DNA from: Marinospirillum sp.
GTDB taxonomy: Bacteria > Pseudomonadota > Gammaproteobacteria > Pseudomonadales > Halomonadaceae
NCBI GenBank assembly: GCA_007119985.1
Contig: SKOQ01000063.1
Location: 1 to 61,697 of the forward strand
Reading direction: 5' to 3'
DNA length: 61,697 nucleotides
Shown here one piece after another: positions 41,705 to 50,349 of the stretch; within the stretch, counting starts at the first letter, position 1; each line of letters begins with the position of its first letter. Position numbers and translations under genes: made by a program. The notes under the pieces were generated by a model. It was not told the DNA's origin. It did no database searches and saw only the letters and a program-made list of their open reading frames with translations.

Positions 41705-42916
41705 ATGCCATTTACCAGTCTCGACCTACAAAAAATCAACTCTGGTCAGTTGCAGATGCATCAGCCTGTGCCTTGGGCGATCTGTGATGAGAAGGGCCAG
41801 CTTTTACTCGAAAAAGGGGGGATGATTGAGTCCACTGAGTTTAAGCTGATTCTGGAAAAATTAGGCTATTTTGCTTATCAAGTTGAAAGTGATGTGCCGC
41901 AGCCTGTGCAGTTTAACAAGCGTAAGGTCAACCCTTTTGCTGAATTTGAAGATCTGAGTTTTCGTTTAGGAGAACTCTTTAGCCAGCTGGAAAAAGGCAC
42001 TGTCTTTGGTCCTGGTGTGGTCAAACGTCGCATTTTTGATGTGATCACCCAAGTGCAGGGCTTGGTTCAGCATGATGCGGATGCCTTGCTGGGTGCCGTG
42101 CATCTCAATGATCGACTTGATTATATTGTGCATCACCCAATGCAGATCGCTATCTTGACTGAGTTGGTTCTCGAGCGTCTGAAAATCCCACAGAAAATTC
42201 GCCTGAGTGTGTTGGCCGCGGCGCTGACCAGTAATGTGGCGATGAATCCCTACCAAAAAATCCTGCATCAGCAAACTTCGCCATTAACGGATAAGCAGCG
42301 CGATATGATTCATCGCCACCCTGTTGAAGGGGTGCGCCAGCTCAAAAATGCAGGCATAGATGATGAACTCTGGTTGATGCTGGTGGCGCAACACCACGAA
42401 AAATTGGATGGCAGTGGTTACCCAGCTGGATTAAAGGGCGAAGCGGTTCGCTATGAGGCTCGTCTGCTCGCTGTGGCCGATGTCTATTCAGCCATGGTGA
42501 CGCCGCGTGTTTACCGTGGTCCGCTACGCTTAAAAGAATCTTTAAAGGATTTGATGCAGCAGGGTGGGGTGACTTTGGACGCCAAAATTATCCGCATCTT
42601 TATTACTGAACTCGGCTTATATCCACCGGGTGTGTTTGTCCGCTTAAATAATGGTGACCTAGGTGTGGTGGTGGGCCGAACCCCTGATCCCAAGTGTCCT
42701 GTGGTCGCCAGTATCAAAAAATCAGATGGTAACTTCTTTCCCTCGCCGCGCAAAAGGCGGACATCAGATGCAGACTATGGCATCAAGTATGTCTGTGATG
42801 CGACAGAGCGGGTACAGATTAATCCAGCCAATCTTTGGGGCCTAGATGCGATCCGTGTTGAAGTGCGTCGTCCTGAGTTTTCCGAGGTTTCTGAGTTCTT
42901 GCGTCAGTTGAGCTAA
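41705..42916 (+). CDS. HD-GYP-related protein lacking the catalytic HD pair (paralogue 2)
   Basis: 403 residues from the ATG at 41705; a TTG 17 codons earlier is less likely. It has the same architecture as the gene at 14596-15765. The N-terminal module has GQLLLEKGGMI (31-41), followed by KVNPFAEFED. The HD-GYP domain keeps QHHEKLDGSGYPAGL (229-243) but reads LTSNVAM where LHDIGK is expected, so the HD pair is S176/N177. The C-terminal module is LGLYPPGVFVRLNNGDLGVV. Both paralogues share the LT(A/S)N replacement, so the loss is ancestral rather than recent decay. Likely a cyclic-di-GMP-responsive binding protein, not a hydrolase; inference. Confidence 0.85.
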   Translation: MPFTSLDLQKINSGQLQMHQPVPWAICDEKGQLLLEKGGMIESTEFKLILEKLGYFAYQVESDVPQPVQFNKRKVNPFAEFEDLSFRLGELFSQLEKGTVFGPGVVKRRIFDVITQVQGLVQHDADALLGAVHLNDRLDYIVHHPMQIAILTELVLERLKIPQKIRLSVLAAALTSNVAMNPYQKILHQQTSPLTDKQRDMIHRHPVEGVRQLKNAGIDDELWLMLVAQHHEKLDGSGYPAGLKGEAVRYEARLLAVADVYSAMVTPRVYRGPLRLKESLKDLMQQGGVTLDAKIIRIFITELGLYPPGVFVRLNNGDLGVVVGRTPDPKCPVVASIKKSDGNFFPSPRKRRTSDADYGIKYVCDATERVQINPANLWGLDAIRVEVRRPEFSEVSEFLRQLS

Positions 42917-42946
42917 ACTGCGCATCTAGAGCTTCAGAGGCTGCGC

Positions 42947-43312
42947 CTAGGCGTGGCCTTGCTGGAGAGCCAGCAGGAGTAGCCGTAGGCTGAGCCACAT
43001 CACCACCGCGCCCAGTGCCAGATGAAGCCAAGCAGCGACCTGCCATAAGCCGCGCTTGAACCTATGCTTGATCCTCGCCCAGCGCGTTGAAGGCGTGGAT
43101 TGCTGAAGAAAAGGATGTTGAAAAAGGCTGACCAGGCTGCTCCACCAGAAGAGCAGCAGACTGGCGATCCATACCCAAGGTTGAGCCGGATCGAGTGGTG
43201 GGTATAACAGGCTGAACAGCCCCAGGGCCAAACTAAGGGCCAGTACTAGCAGGGCGAGCCATCGCCAAGGCTGGCCAGCTTGAGCCAAGCGCAGATAAAA
43301 ACGTAAAATCAA
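42947..43312 (-). CDS. Small membrane protein of unknown function
   Basis: 121 residues with about three hydrophobic segments (18-37, 46-63, 90-115) and a basic linker RWARIKHRFKRGLWQ. The ATG overlaps the stop of the diguanylate cyclase gene by 4 bases (43309-43312). So it is translated from that transcript and may be a membrane partner of the cyclase. No family recognised. Confidence 0.7.
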   Translation of the reverse strand: MILRFYLRLAQAGQPWRWLALLVLALSLALGLFSLLYPPLDPAQPWVWIASLLLFWWSSLVSLFQHPFLQQSTPSTRWARIKHRFKRGLWQVAAWLHLALGAVVMWLSLRLLLLALQQGHA

Positions 43313-45174
43313 TACTTCTCCTTACTGAGCCAGAGATCAGGTGTAAAGCGGATGACGCGATTGCGGCCCTGATCCTTAGCCGCGTAAAGCGCTACATCGG
43401 CGAATTTCAGCACCTGCCAGAAGGCCTGTCCATCAGATGGGAAGTCGGCCAGCCCGATAGACAGGGTTTTATTGATCAGCAGATGTCCCGCCTTGAATTG
43501 ATGCTCCTCGACAGCCAGACGTATTTTTTCGGCTACCTTTTCACCAGCAGCAGCTGGGGTATCGAGCAGTATAATCAGAAACTCTTCACCACCATAGCGG
43601 ATCACGAGATCAGAATCGCGCACTTGAGCCAGAAAAATCTGCGCTAAATCGATTAAAATCTGATCGCCAACATCATGTCCATAGCTATCATTGACGGTTT
43701 TAAAGTAGTCTAAATCAAGCATCATCAAGGTCATCGCGCTTTCGCGGCGTTTGCATTGGCTCATTAGACTCTCTGAGTACTCTTCAAGGAAGCGCCGGTT
43801 ACGCAGTCCAGTCATTGCATCATTCAGTGTGGATTCTTTCAAGCTCGCCATCAGGGATTTGGCTTGAAGGACTGGGGCAGCTTCGCGCAGATAGGCCTCG
43901 ATCAAGGGGAGTTGGGTCGGGATACGGGCCTGCTCTTCGTGGTTGAGTACGAGTTGAATAACGCTGCCGACCCCCCCAGCTTGCAGAATCGGCAAGCACA
44001 GATAGCTGGATTCTGCTTTGCGGGCCTCATCGGCAAAAGAGCGGCATAAACTGGTGTGATCTATCCCATCAATGCGGTGTCCAGTGCGGACGGCGCGACA
44101 AGCTCGACAGTGTTCATTGATATCGGCCGAGCACCAGTAGGTCGGTGCCTGAGCGATGCCATCGACATTGACGGTGATCAGTCGTTTTTGTTGTGCATCA
44201 ACCTCATAAATACTAAAGGTGTGTAGTGAGAACTCTTCTTGCAGCACATCGCTGATCCGTTGATAGACCTCACTGATGTGTTCATCTTCTTCGATAGCCT
44301 GTTTGAATTTGGCGACCTTGACCAGTCCGGCAACTGTTTGCGCTGTTTCGGCAAGTAGATCCCCCTGCTGGCTGGGCTGTGTCATGACCAGATGGGCGAC
44401 ATTACTTCTGATTTCACTGAGCTTTTGGTTGATCCCTGCCGTGAGCCGATTAAAACTTTCGGCAATGCTGCCGATCTCATCCTGACTACGTGGTTGTAAA
44501 CGCAAATCAAAATGTCCTGCACTGGCTTGATCAACAGCGGTTTGAATTTCTTGGGCGGTCAGGACCAGTGGGTTCAATAGGCGCTTTAAAAAGAATAAGC
44601 ACAGCAGCGCGAAGGCAATCACGGCCAGCACTAGAAAAAAGACCGTAATCAGTGCAGCTTGGCGCATGGGTTCAATCGATGCGGTCAGCGTGACGGCACC
44701 GAGCACTGAGTTTTCTGGTACGGCATGGCAGCTGAGACAGTTCACCTCGCCTTGGCTGCTGGCGATATAGGGTAGGGTGGCGCGAAAATACGGGCTCAAA
44801 TAGCCGCCTGAGAGGGTGTAGACTGGTTCGCCGCTGATCAGCACCGCATGATCTATTGCGTCGCCTGGTGTTTCTGCCAGTAAGCCATGACCAAACTGCT
44901 CTTCGACCTGAGGGCCGCGAATGACGCGCACACTATCGAGGCCTTCAACATGAGCAATCCTCTGAAGAAAAGAGTCTCGCGTATGGATTGTGCCATTGAC
45001 CATGGACTCGGTTAGGGCCACCAGTGTGATTTCGGCCGCAGTGCGCGTATGTTCGGTTGCAGCACGAATAGAAAACTCGCGCAGTGACAGCAGACTGGCG
45101 AGCGTGATGACCAGCGTCAGCAATAACATGACAGTGACAAGGGCCGCCATCATTTTGGTTTGTAATCTGGGCAT
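43309..45174 (-). CDS. Diguanylate cyclase with periplasmic CXXCH sensor, HAMP, GAF-like and GGDEF domains
   Basis: 621 residues. TM1 is about 10-30. A periplasmic domain of about 140 residues ends in CLSCH (C146, C149, H150), a c-type haem attachment motif as in DUF3365/Tll0287-like sensors. TM2 is about 173-197, and a HAMP follows. A GAF-like domain (about 300-440) contains a Cys cluster (C348, C356, C359, C377). The GGDEF domain at about 450-610 has the active GGEEF (528-532) and an RxxD product-inhibition site (R519/D522). It should make cyclic-di-GMP in response to a redox or gas signal; the signal is inferred. It overlaps the downstream membrane-protein gene. Confidence 0.92.
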   Translation of the reverse strand: MPRLQTKMMAALVTVMLLLTLVITLASLLSLREFSIRAATEHTRTAAEITLVALTESMVNGTIHTRDSFLQRIAHVEGLDSVRVIRGPQVEEQFGHGLLAETPGDAIDHAVLISGEPVYTLSGGYLSPYFRATLPYIASSQGEVNCLSCHAVPENSVLGAVTLTASIEPMRQAALITVFFLVLAVIAFALLCLFFLKRLLNPLVLTAQEIQTAVDQASAGHFDLRLQPRSQDEIGSIAESFNRLTAGINQKLSEIRSNVAHLVMTQPSQQGDLLAETAQTVAGLVKVAKFKQAIEEDEHISEVYQRISDVLQEEFSLHTFSIYEVDAQQKRLITVNVDGIAQAPTYWCSADINEHCRACRAVRTGHRIDGIDHTSLCRSFADEARKAESSYLCLPILQAGGVGSVIQLVLNHEEQARIPTQLPLIEAYLREAAPVLQAKSLMASLKESTLNDAMTGLRNRRFLEEYSESLMSQCKRRESAMTLMMLDLDYFKTVNDSYGHDVGDQILIDLAQIFLAQVRDSDLVIRYGGEEFLIILLDTPAAAGEKVAEKIRLAVEEHQFKAGHLLINKTLSIGLADFPSDGQAFWQVLKFADVALYAAKDQGRNRVIRFTPDLWLSKEKY

Positions 45175-45407
45175 GCGCTTTCGGTTCCTTGAAGGTGAGC
45201 ACGATCTGCTACTGAAGCATAGCGTAAAACTGAGTGCGTTCGAGTCAGAAGCGCGTTATTTTAAAGGGGCTGGGTGAAGTTAAACTTGATCTATAGCTAA
45301 GAAAACTCGCGTGAATCATTGGGTTGGTTGATCTTGATTCACTGTTGTATTGATGGTGGTTGATCCAAGGCTGAGTGAGTGGGTATTTTAAAAAGGTGGA
45401 ATCAAGA

Positions 45408-45818
45408 ATGGCGCTAGAAAGGAGAGGTAAGGTGGATAGGTTAAAAGAGCGCGAGCCCAGACTCTTTCGTGATCGGCGTCAAAAGCCAGATCTTTGGACG
45501 CGTATGATCAGTATTTTTGGTGCTTTAAGCTGGCTGCTGATGCTGCCAACCCTATTGTTGATTGATCATGCCCGCCCGCAGGTCGAAACCTTCTTTGATC
45601 GCTGGCTAGGTTTGAGTGTGCAGGCAGACTGGGACCAGACTTTTTTCTTTCAAGCTTTTTTACTGATGCTGCTGATCCTGGTGCTTTCAGGCACTGGCCT
45701 GCTGCTCAATGGGATGCGTCGGCGGCGTCGGCAGGATAGTTATCGAGTGAATTTGATTCTTGTCTTTACCCTTTCATTGGCGGGTTGCCTTCATTATTTG
45801 TGGCGTTTCGGCTTTTAG
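45408..45818 (+). CDS. Hypothetical protein with two membrane segments
   Basis: 136 residues from the ATG at 45408 (AAGGTGG 8 bases upstream); a GTG at 45432 behind AGGAGAGG is an equally good start. A highly charged N-terminus (RLKEREPRLFRDRRQKPD) is followed by two or three hydrophobic stretches (about 35-55, 85-102, 115-130) separated by RRRRRQDSYR. I do not recognise it. The upstream region has an 8-bp inverted repeat GTGAATCA/TGATTCAC (45311-45342). Confidence 0.7.
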   Translation: MALERRGKVDRLKEREPRLFRDRRQKPDLWTRMISIFGALSWLLMLPTLLLIDHARPQVETFFDRWLGLSVQADWDQTFFFQAFLLMLLILVLSGTGLLLNGMRRRRRQDSYRVNLILVFTLSLAGCLHYLWRFGF

Positions 45819-45840
45819 GCCGTTCTGGCCCAGTGATCCA

Positions 45841-45885
45841 AAAACGCCCTGCTGATCGTCAATTAAGACATCGGCAGGGCGTTTT
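45841..45885. terminator. Bidirectional terminator before proS
   Basis: AAAACGCCCTGC (45841-45852) pairs with GCAGGGCGTTTT (45874-45885). The inner bases extend the stem with one mismatch. T-tracts exist on both strands, serving the 45408 gene and convergent proS. Confidence 0.85.
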
Positions 45886-45956
45886 GCTTAACGGCTTCAA
45901 CCTAGACACATCCTGGCCTCGATTTCTGGGGGAAGGCCGGGCTTTCAGCTAAGGTC

Positions 45957-47666
45957 TTAAGCCTGTATCTGTTCTTGCAAAAAGGCCAAGGCCTGATCGG
46001 CAGGCAGCATCTGGGCTTCACTGGCACGACGGTGCTTGTATTCCAGCTGGCCTTCTTTGAGGCTGCGTTCGCCAATCACGATACGGTGTGGAATACCAAT
46101 CAATTCCAGATCCGCGAACTTGGAGCCAGGGCGCTCATCACGATCATCCAGCAGCACATCAATACCCGCCGCTTGTAGCTCTTGGTAGAGACGATCACTG
46201 GTTTCACGAACCAACTCTGATTTATGGGCATTCATTGGCACCAAGGCCACGGTGAAGGGGGCCAAACTGTCTGGCCAGATAATGCCCGCTGCGTCATGAT
46301 TCTGCTCAATCGCCGAAGCGACAACACGACTGACACCGATACCATAGCAACCCATGGTCAGGGTGGCTTGCTTGCCTTGTTCGTCAAGGACGCTGGCTTT
46401 CATTGCTTCGGCATATTTAGTGCCGAGCTGGAAGATATGGCCGACTTCGATACCGCGTTTGATCAACAGCTGGCCTTGACCATCTGGACTAGGATCACCG
46501 GCTTGGACATTGCGCAGGTCGGCCACCTCGGGCAGGGGCAGATCACGCTCCCAGTTGATGCCAAAATAGTGCTGACCATCTTGATTGGCACCGGCGGCAA
46601 AGTCGCTCATCAGTGCCACTGAACGATCGATGATGCAAGGCAGTGGGAGTTCAACTGGCCCCAAAGAACCAGGTCCGGCGCCAATGGCGGCACGGATGGC
46701 CTCATCACTGGCCATTTCAAGTGGGCTGGCAACCTGGGGTAAATTGGCTGCTTTGATTTCATTCAGTTCATGATCGCCGCGCAGAATCAAGGCAATGAGG
46801 CCGCCTTCCGCTGCCTTCACGATCAGGGTTTTTACGGTTTTTTCTATGGGCAGATCGAACTGCTCGACCAGCTGAGCGATGGTCTTGGCTTCGGGTGTGG
46901 GCACCAGACGCAGCGCCTCGCTTGGCGCAGCACGCTGGGTCTCACGCGGCAGGGCTTCAGCTTTTTCGATATTCGCTGCATAGTCAGAGGTATCGGAGAA
47001 GGCGATATCATCCTCCCCTGAGTCTGCCAGCACATGGAATTCATGCGAGCCTGTGCCGCCGATCGAGCCGTTATCGGCAATCACTGGGCGGAAATCCAAG
47101 CCCAAGCGAGTGAAGATACGGCAATAGGCGGCATGCATCGCATCATAGGTCTGCTGCAAGGATTCTTGAGTCAGGTGGAAGGAGTAGGCATCCTTCATAA
47201 TGAACTCACGCGCACGCATCACACCAAAGCGGGGGCGGATTTCATCACGGAATTTGGTTTGGATTTGATAGAAATTGCAAGGTAGTTGCTTATAAGAGCG
47301 CAGCTCGCGACGAATCAGATCCGTGATCACTTCTTCGTGCGTGGGGCCCACGCAGAATTCGCGCTCATGGCGATCTTTGAGGCGCAGGAGTTCTTTGCCG
47401 TATTCTTCCCAGCGGCCGGATTCTTGCCAAAGTTCCGCTGGCTGAATGCCGGGCATTAAGACTTCCTGCGCGCCAGCTCGGTCCATTTCTTCACGCACAA
47501 TTCGCTCGACCTTGCGCAGTGTGCGCAGACCTAAAGGCAGCCAAGTATAGAGGCCAGAGCCGATGCTGCGAATCAAGCCGGCACGCAGCATCAGCTGGTG
47601 GCTGATCACCTGCGCATCATTGGGGGTTTCTTTGAGTGTGGCGATCAATAATTGAGAAGCGCGCAT
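45957..47666 (-). CDS. proS: Prolyl-tRNA synthetase
   Basis: 569 residues, bacterial type with the inserted editing domain. It opens with MRASQLLIATLKETPNDAQV. Class II motif 2 is FCVGPTHEEVITDLIRRE and motif 2 loop YQIQTKFRDEIRPRFGVMRA. The INS editing domain (about 225-400) contains KTVKTLIVKA. Motif 3 is MGCYGIGVSRVVASAIEQNHD. A C-terminal anticodon-binding domain ends the protein. It charges tRNA-Pro. Confidence 0.98.
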   Translation of the reverse strand: MRASQLLIATLKETPNDAQVISHQLMLRAGLIRSIGSGLYTWLPLGLRTLRKVERIVREEMDRAGAQEVLMPGIQPAELWQESGRWEEYGKELLRLKDRHEREFCVGPTHEEVITDLIRRELRSYKQLPCNFYQIQTKFRDEIRPRFGVMRAREFIMKDAYSFHLTQESLQQTYDAMHAAYCRIFTRLGLDFRPVIADNGSIGGTGSHEFHVLADSGEDDIAFSDTSDYAANIEKAEALPRETQRAAPSEALRLVPTPEAKTIAQLVEQFDLPIEKTVKTLIVKAAEGGLIALILRGDHELNEIKAANLPQVASPLEMASDEAIRAAIGAGPGSLGPVELPLPCIIDRSVALMSDFAAGANQDGQHYFGINWERDLPLPEVADLRNVQAGDPSPDGQGQLLIKRGIEVGHIFQLGTKYAEAMKASVLDEQGKQATLTMGCYGIGVSRVVASAIEQNHDAAGIIWPDSLAPFTVALVPMNAHKSELVRETSDRLYQELQAAGIDVLLDDRDERPGSKFADLELIGIPHRIVIGERSLKEGQLEYKHRRASEAQMLPADQALAFLQEQIQA

Positions 47667-47707
47667 GATCTTTCTACCTTAGTGATACAAGAATAAAAGG
47701 TCCGAAT

Positions 47708-47742
47708 AAAAACGCGGCAAGGCAAGACCTGACCGCGCTTTT
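47708..47742 (-). terminator. Intrinsic terminator of the M23-acuI transcript
   Basis: On the minus strand CGCGG (47733-47737) pairs with CCGCG (47713-47717), and the loop can form an inner AGG/CCT stem. Five T follow (47708-47712). Confidence 0.65.
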
Positions 47743-47787
47743 GTCCGCATTAAAGAGGGGGTAAAAGTGAAGCGCAATGTACAGGAA

Positions 47788-48777
47788 TCAGCGATTCACG
47801 TCCACCAGCAGCCGGCCGCGAATCTGCCCAGCCAGCAGAGCTGGAGCTTGCTCGATGGCCTGCGCCAAAGGAAGCTCTTCGAGCAAGAGCTGCTGGTAGA
47901 TCTGTTGATCAAGCAGCTTACTGAGTCTTTGCCATGCGGCTTGTCTTTCTGCCTTCGGGCAGTAAACGCTATCGACACCAGCCAGCGTGATACCCCGCAG
48001 GATAAAGGGCGCGACGCTGGCCGGCAAATCCATGCCTTGTGCCAAACCGCAGGCGGCCACGACCCCACGATATTGCAAACTGGCGCAGACGTTGGCCAAG
48101 GTATGACTGCCCACACTGTCGATTGCTGCCGCCCAGCGCTCTTTCGCTAGAGGCTTGCCAGGCGCGCTCAGCTCAGCGCGATCAATCACCTGCTGTGCTC
48201 CCAGCTGGGTTAAAAAATCAGCCTCAGCAGGACGACCCGTTGAGGCCACCACCTGATAGCCAAGCCGAGATAGCAAAGCCACGGCCACACTGCCAACGCC
48301 GCCGGCTGCACCGGTGACCAGCACTGGGCCTTGTTCAGGTGTGATGCCATGACGCTCCAGTGCCATGACGCACAGCATGGCGGTATAGCCGGCCGTGCCC
48401 AGCGTCATCGCCTGGCGTGAGCTCATGCCCGCTGGCTGGTGGATCAGCCAGTCGCCCTTTAAGCTGGCTTGTTGCGCTAAGCCACCCCAGTGCTGCTCAC
48501 CAACACCCCAGCCATTGAGAATCACCGCATCGCCCTGCTGAAAATCAGCATGGCGGCTTTTTAATACCTTGCCAGCACAGTCGATGCCGGGAACCAGTGG
48601 AAAGCGGCGTACTACCGGCGCTTGGCCAGTGATCGCCAGTGCATCCTTATAGTTCAGCGTGGAGTAATCAATCGCGACCAGCACTTCTTCATCAGGTAGA
48701 TCGGCAGGGGTGATCGAGGCAAGGCGCGCCTGAGTTTGGCCATCTTGTTGTTCGAGCATCACGGCTTGAAAAGTCAT
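47788..48777 (-). CDS. Acryloyl-CoA reductase-type MDR oxidoreductase (AcuI/YhdH family)
   Basis: 329 residues from the ATG at 48775-48777, with TAAGGAG upstream; a longer in-frame form is rejected. It is a zinc-free medium-chain reductase with LVAIDYSTLNYKDALAITG, PLVPGIDCAGKVL, and NADPH-binding VLVTGAAGGVGSVAVALLSR. YhdH/AcuI homologues reduce acryloyl-CoA to propionyl-CoA, useful in DMSP degradation and for detoxifying acrylate. Substrate is inferred from the family. No dddL/acuK-type genes are nearby. Confidence 0.9.
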   Translation of the reverse strand: MTFQAVMLEQQDGQTQARLASITPADLPDEEVLVAIDYSTLNYKDALAITGQAPVVRRFPLVPGIDCAGKVLKSRHADFQQGDAVILNGWGVGEQHWGGLAQQASLKGDWLIHQPAGMSSRQAMTLGTAGYTAMLCVMALERHGITPEQGPVLVTGAAGGVGSVAVALLSRLGYQVVASTGRPAEADFLTQLGAQQVIDRAELSAPGKPLAKERWAAAIDSVGSHTLANVCASLQYRGVVAACGLAQGMDLPASVAPFILRGITLAGVDSVYCPKAERQAAWQRLSKLLDQQIYQQLLLEELPLAQAIEQAPALLAGQIRGRLLVDVNR

Positions 48778-48805
48778 TAGCGGCTCCTTAAGGTGGTCAC
48801 GAATG

Positions 48806-48823
48806 TTGGATCGAATGATCCAA
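48806..48823. other. Hairpin between the M23 peptidase and acuI-like genes
   Basis: TTGGATC and GATCCAA form a perfect 7-bp inverted repeat around GAAT in the 64-base gap. No T-tract; possibly an operator or partial 3'-end stem. Confidence 0.35.
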
Positions 48824-48841
48824 ACTTCATGAATGGGTGTA

Positions 48842-50149
48842 TTAGCTACTTGGATTGCTGCGCACACTGAGTGCCAGCTGGCGCGTACTCATCTGCTGAT
48901 CCAGCGTCGCAAAAAGCTGGCGGCTGTGTTCTGTAAACTGCTCTAAATCTTGGCCTTCAAGGCGCTCTGTGGAAGGCAGCTCCACCCGCATCGCGTTCAC
49001 TGGGCGGCCACCGATGTGCAACTCATAGTGAAGGTGAGGCCCGGTGCTGCGGCCTGAATTGCCTGTCTGAGCGATTTGTTGGCCACGACGAACGCTTTGG
49101 CCGCGGTTGACCAGAATGCGGTTCAGGTGTAAGTAGCGGGTTTCATAGCCCTGGCCGTGCGCTAGGACTACATAGTGTCCGGCATAGGGGTGCCAGCCAC
49201 GACGCAGCACGGTGCCATCGGCGGGCGCGACGACGCTAGTACCGATCGGTGTCGCAAAATCGGTGCCATAGTGAGGCTGAACTCGTCCAGTAATAGGGTG
49301 GCGACGGTTGAGATTAAAGTGTGAGCTGATACGAAAGTTCTGCGCCAAGGGTGTGCGACTAAAGGGTGGGATGAGACTGGCTCCGTCAGGGGTATAAAAG
49401 CGATCATCACTGTGGCGGGCCGCACGGATCTGGAGTCGGTCACCCTGGTATTCAAAAGCCATCAGGCGGGTCGAGTAAGGTCGTGGGTCGCCACTAAGCC
49501 ATTCTTGCTCCACTAATAAAGAGAAGCGATCACCATTACGCGCATCACGGCGCAAGGGCAGGTGGCGATCTAAAGCAGCGGCAATAGCCCCTTCTTGGCC
49601 GGCAATTTCAGGCATGTTCTGGAGGCTGTTGATGAGAATGCCGTCCAGCACGCCTTCGAGGCGCACATAGCGGACTTCTCGCTGGTTGCTGAGACTGTTA
49701 AAAGCAAACTGTTGGCCGTCACGTACCCACTCATGTCCTTCGGCTCGATTCGCCCAGATACGCAAGGCAAGCAGCTGGCCATCACGGCTGGCTAACCACT
49801 CAATATGCTGGCCAGGATGAATACGGTGCAGCAGCTGAGCCCCATCTTGCTGATCCAGTAGGCGATAGAGGGTCGCTAAAGGCAGGTGCATCCGGTTCTG
49901 CCACAAATGAGACAGGCGATCTCCAGTTTGCAGTGTGTATTGTTCCCATTGAGGCGGGGGAGAGAGGGCCGGAATCAGTGCATTATGGAAATCCGTGGCC
50001 TCAAGGACTTCTAACACCTCATGGCTCAGTGGCGCGGCTTCAGGCTCCGGCATGGGGCTAGGGAAGAAAAAGAGAACCAAGGCCAGAGCCAGAATAAGGG
50101 GGAAAAAAAACATCAAAAAGCGCGGAACAAGGCGGGTCAACATGGTCAC
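48842..50149 (-). CDS. M23 family murein endopeptidase (MepM-like)
   Basis: 435 residues. An N-terminal membrane anchor (about 8-28) is followed by an OapA/LysM-like segment (YTLQTGDRLSHLWQN), a middle domain, and a C-terminal peptidase M23 domain. The zinc site is HYGTDFATPIGTSV plus HLHYE, and HGQGYETRYLHLNRI lies between. These proteins cleave D-Ala-mDap cross-links to permit cell-wall growth. Key residues are present, so it should be active rather than an EnvC/NlpD-type activator. It is upstream of the acuI-like gene on the same strand, with a 64-base gap. Confidence 0.92.
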   Translation of the reverse strand: MTMLTRLVPRFLMFFFPLILALALVLFFFPSPMPEPEAAPLSHEVLEVLEATDFHNALIPALSPPPQWEQYTLQTGDRLSHLWQNRMHLPLATLYRLLDQQDGAQLLHRIHPGQHIEWLASRDGQLLALRIWANRAEGHEWVRDGQQFAFNSLSNQREVRYVRLEGVLDGILINSLQNMPEIAGQEGAIAAALDRHLPLRRDARNGDRFSLLVEQEWLSGDPRPYSTRLMAFEYQGDRLQIRAARHSDDRFYTPDGASLIPPFSRTPLAQNFRISSHFNLNRRHPITGRVQPHYGTDFATPIGTSVVAPADGTVLRRGWHPYAGHYVVLAHGQGYETRYLHLNRILVNRGQSVRRGQQIAQTGNSGRSTGPHLHYELHIGGRPVNAMRVELPSTERLEGQDLEQFTEHSRQLFATLDQQMSTRQLALSVRSNPSS

Positions 50150-50349
50150 TTCACAACTCTGGCTAGGAAAAAGGGGATGATAAGCAAGCGAGAGGCGGTA
50201 ATACTATAACAAGACAGCTGTTTTATCATCGGTTCGGCAGAGTATGACCAATCTTTTTGCATTTATTTCAGTTAAAATGTCGCTTTTTTGTCGCAGGCAC
50301 TCTGTGACCTGTTGTCTCAGCCCCCGTGCCTGGTCGTGAGGATTGCAGT

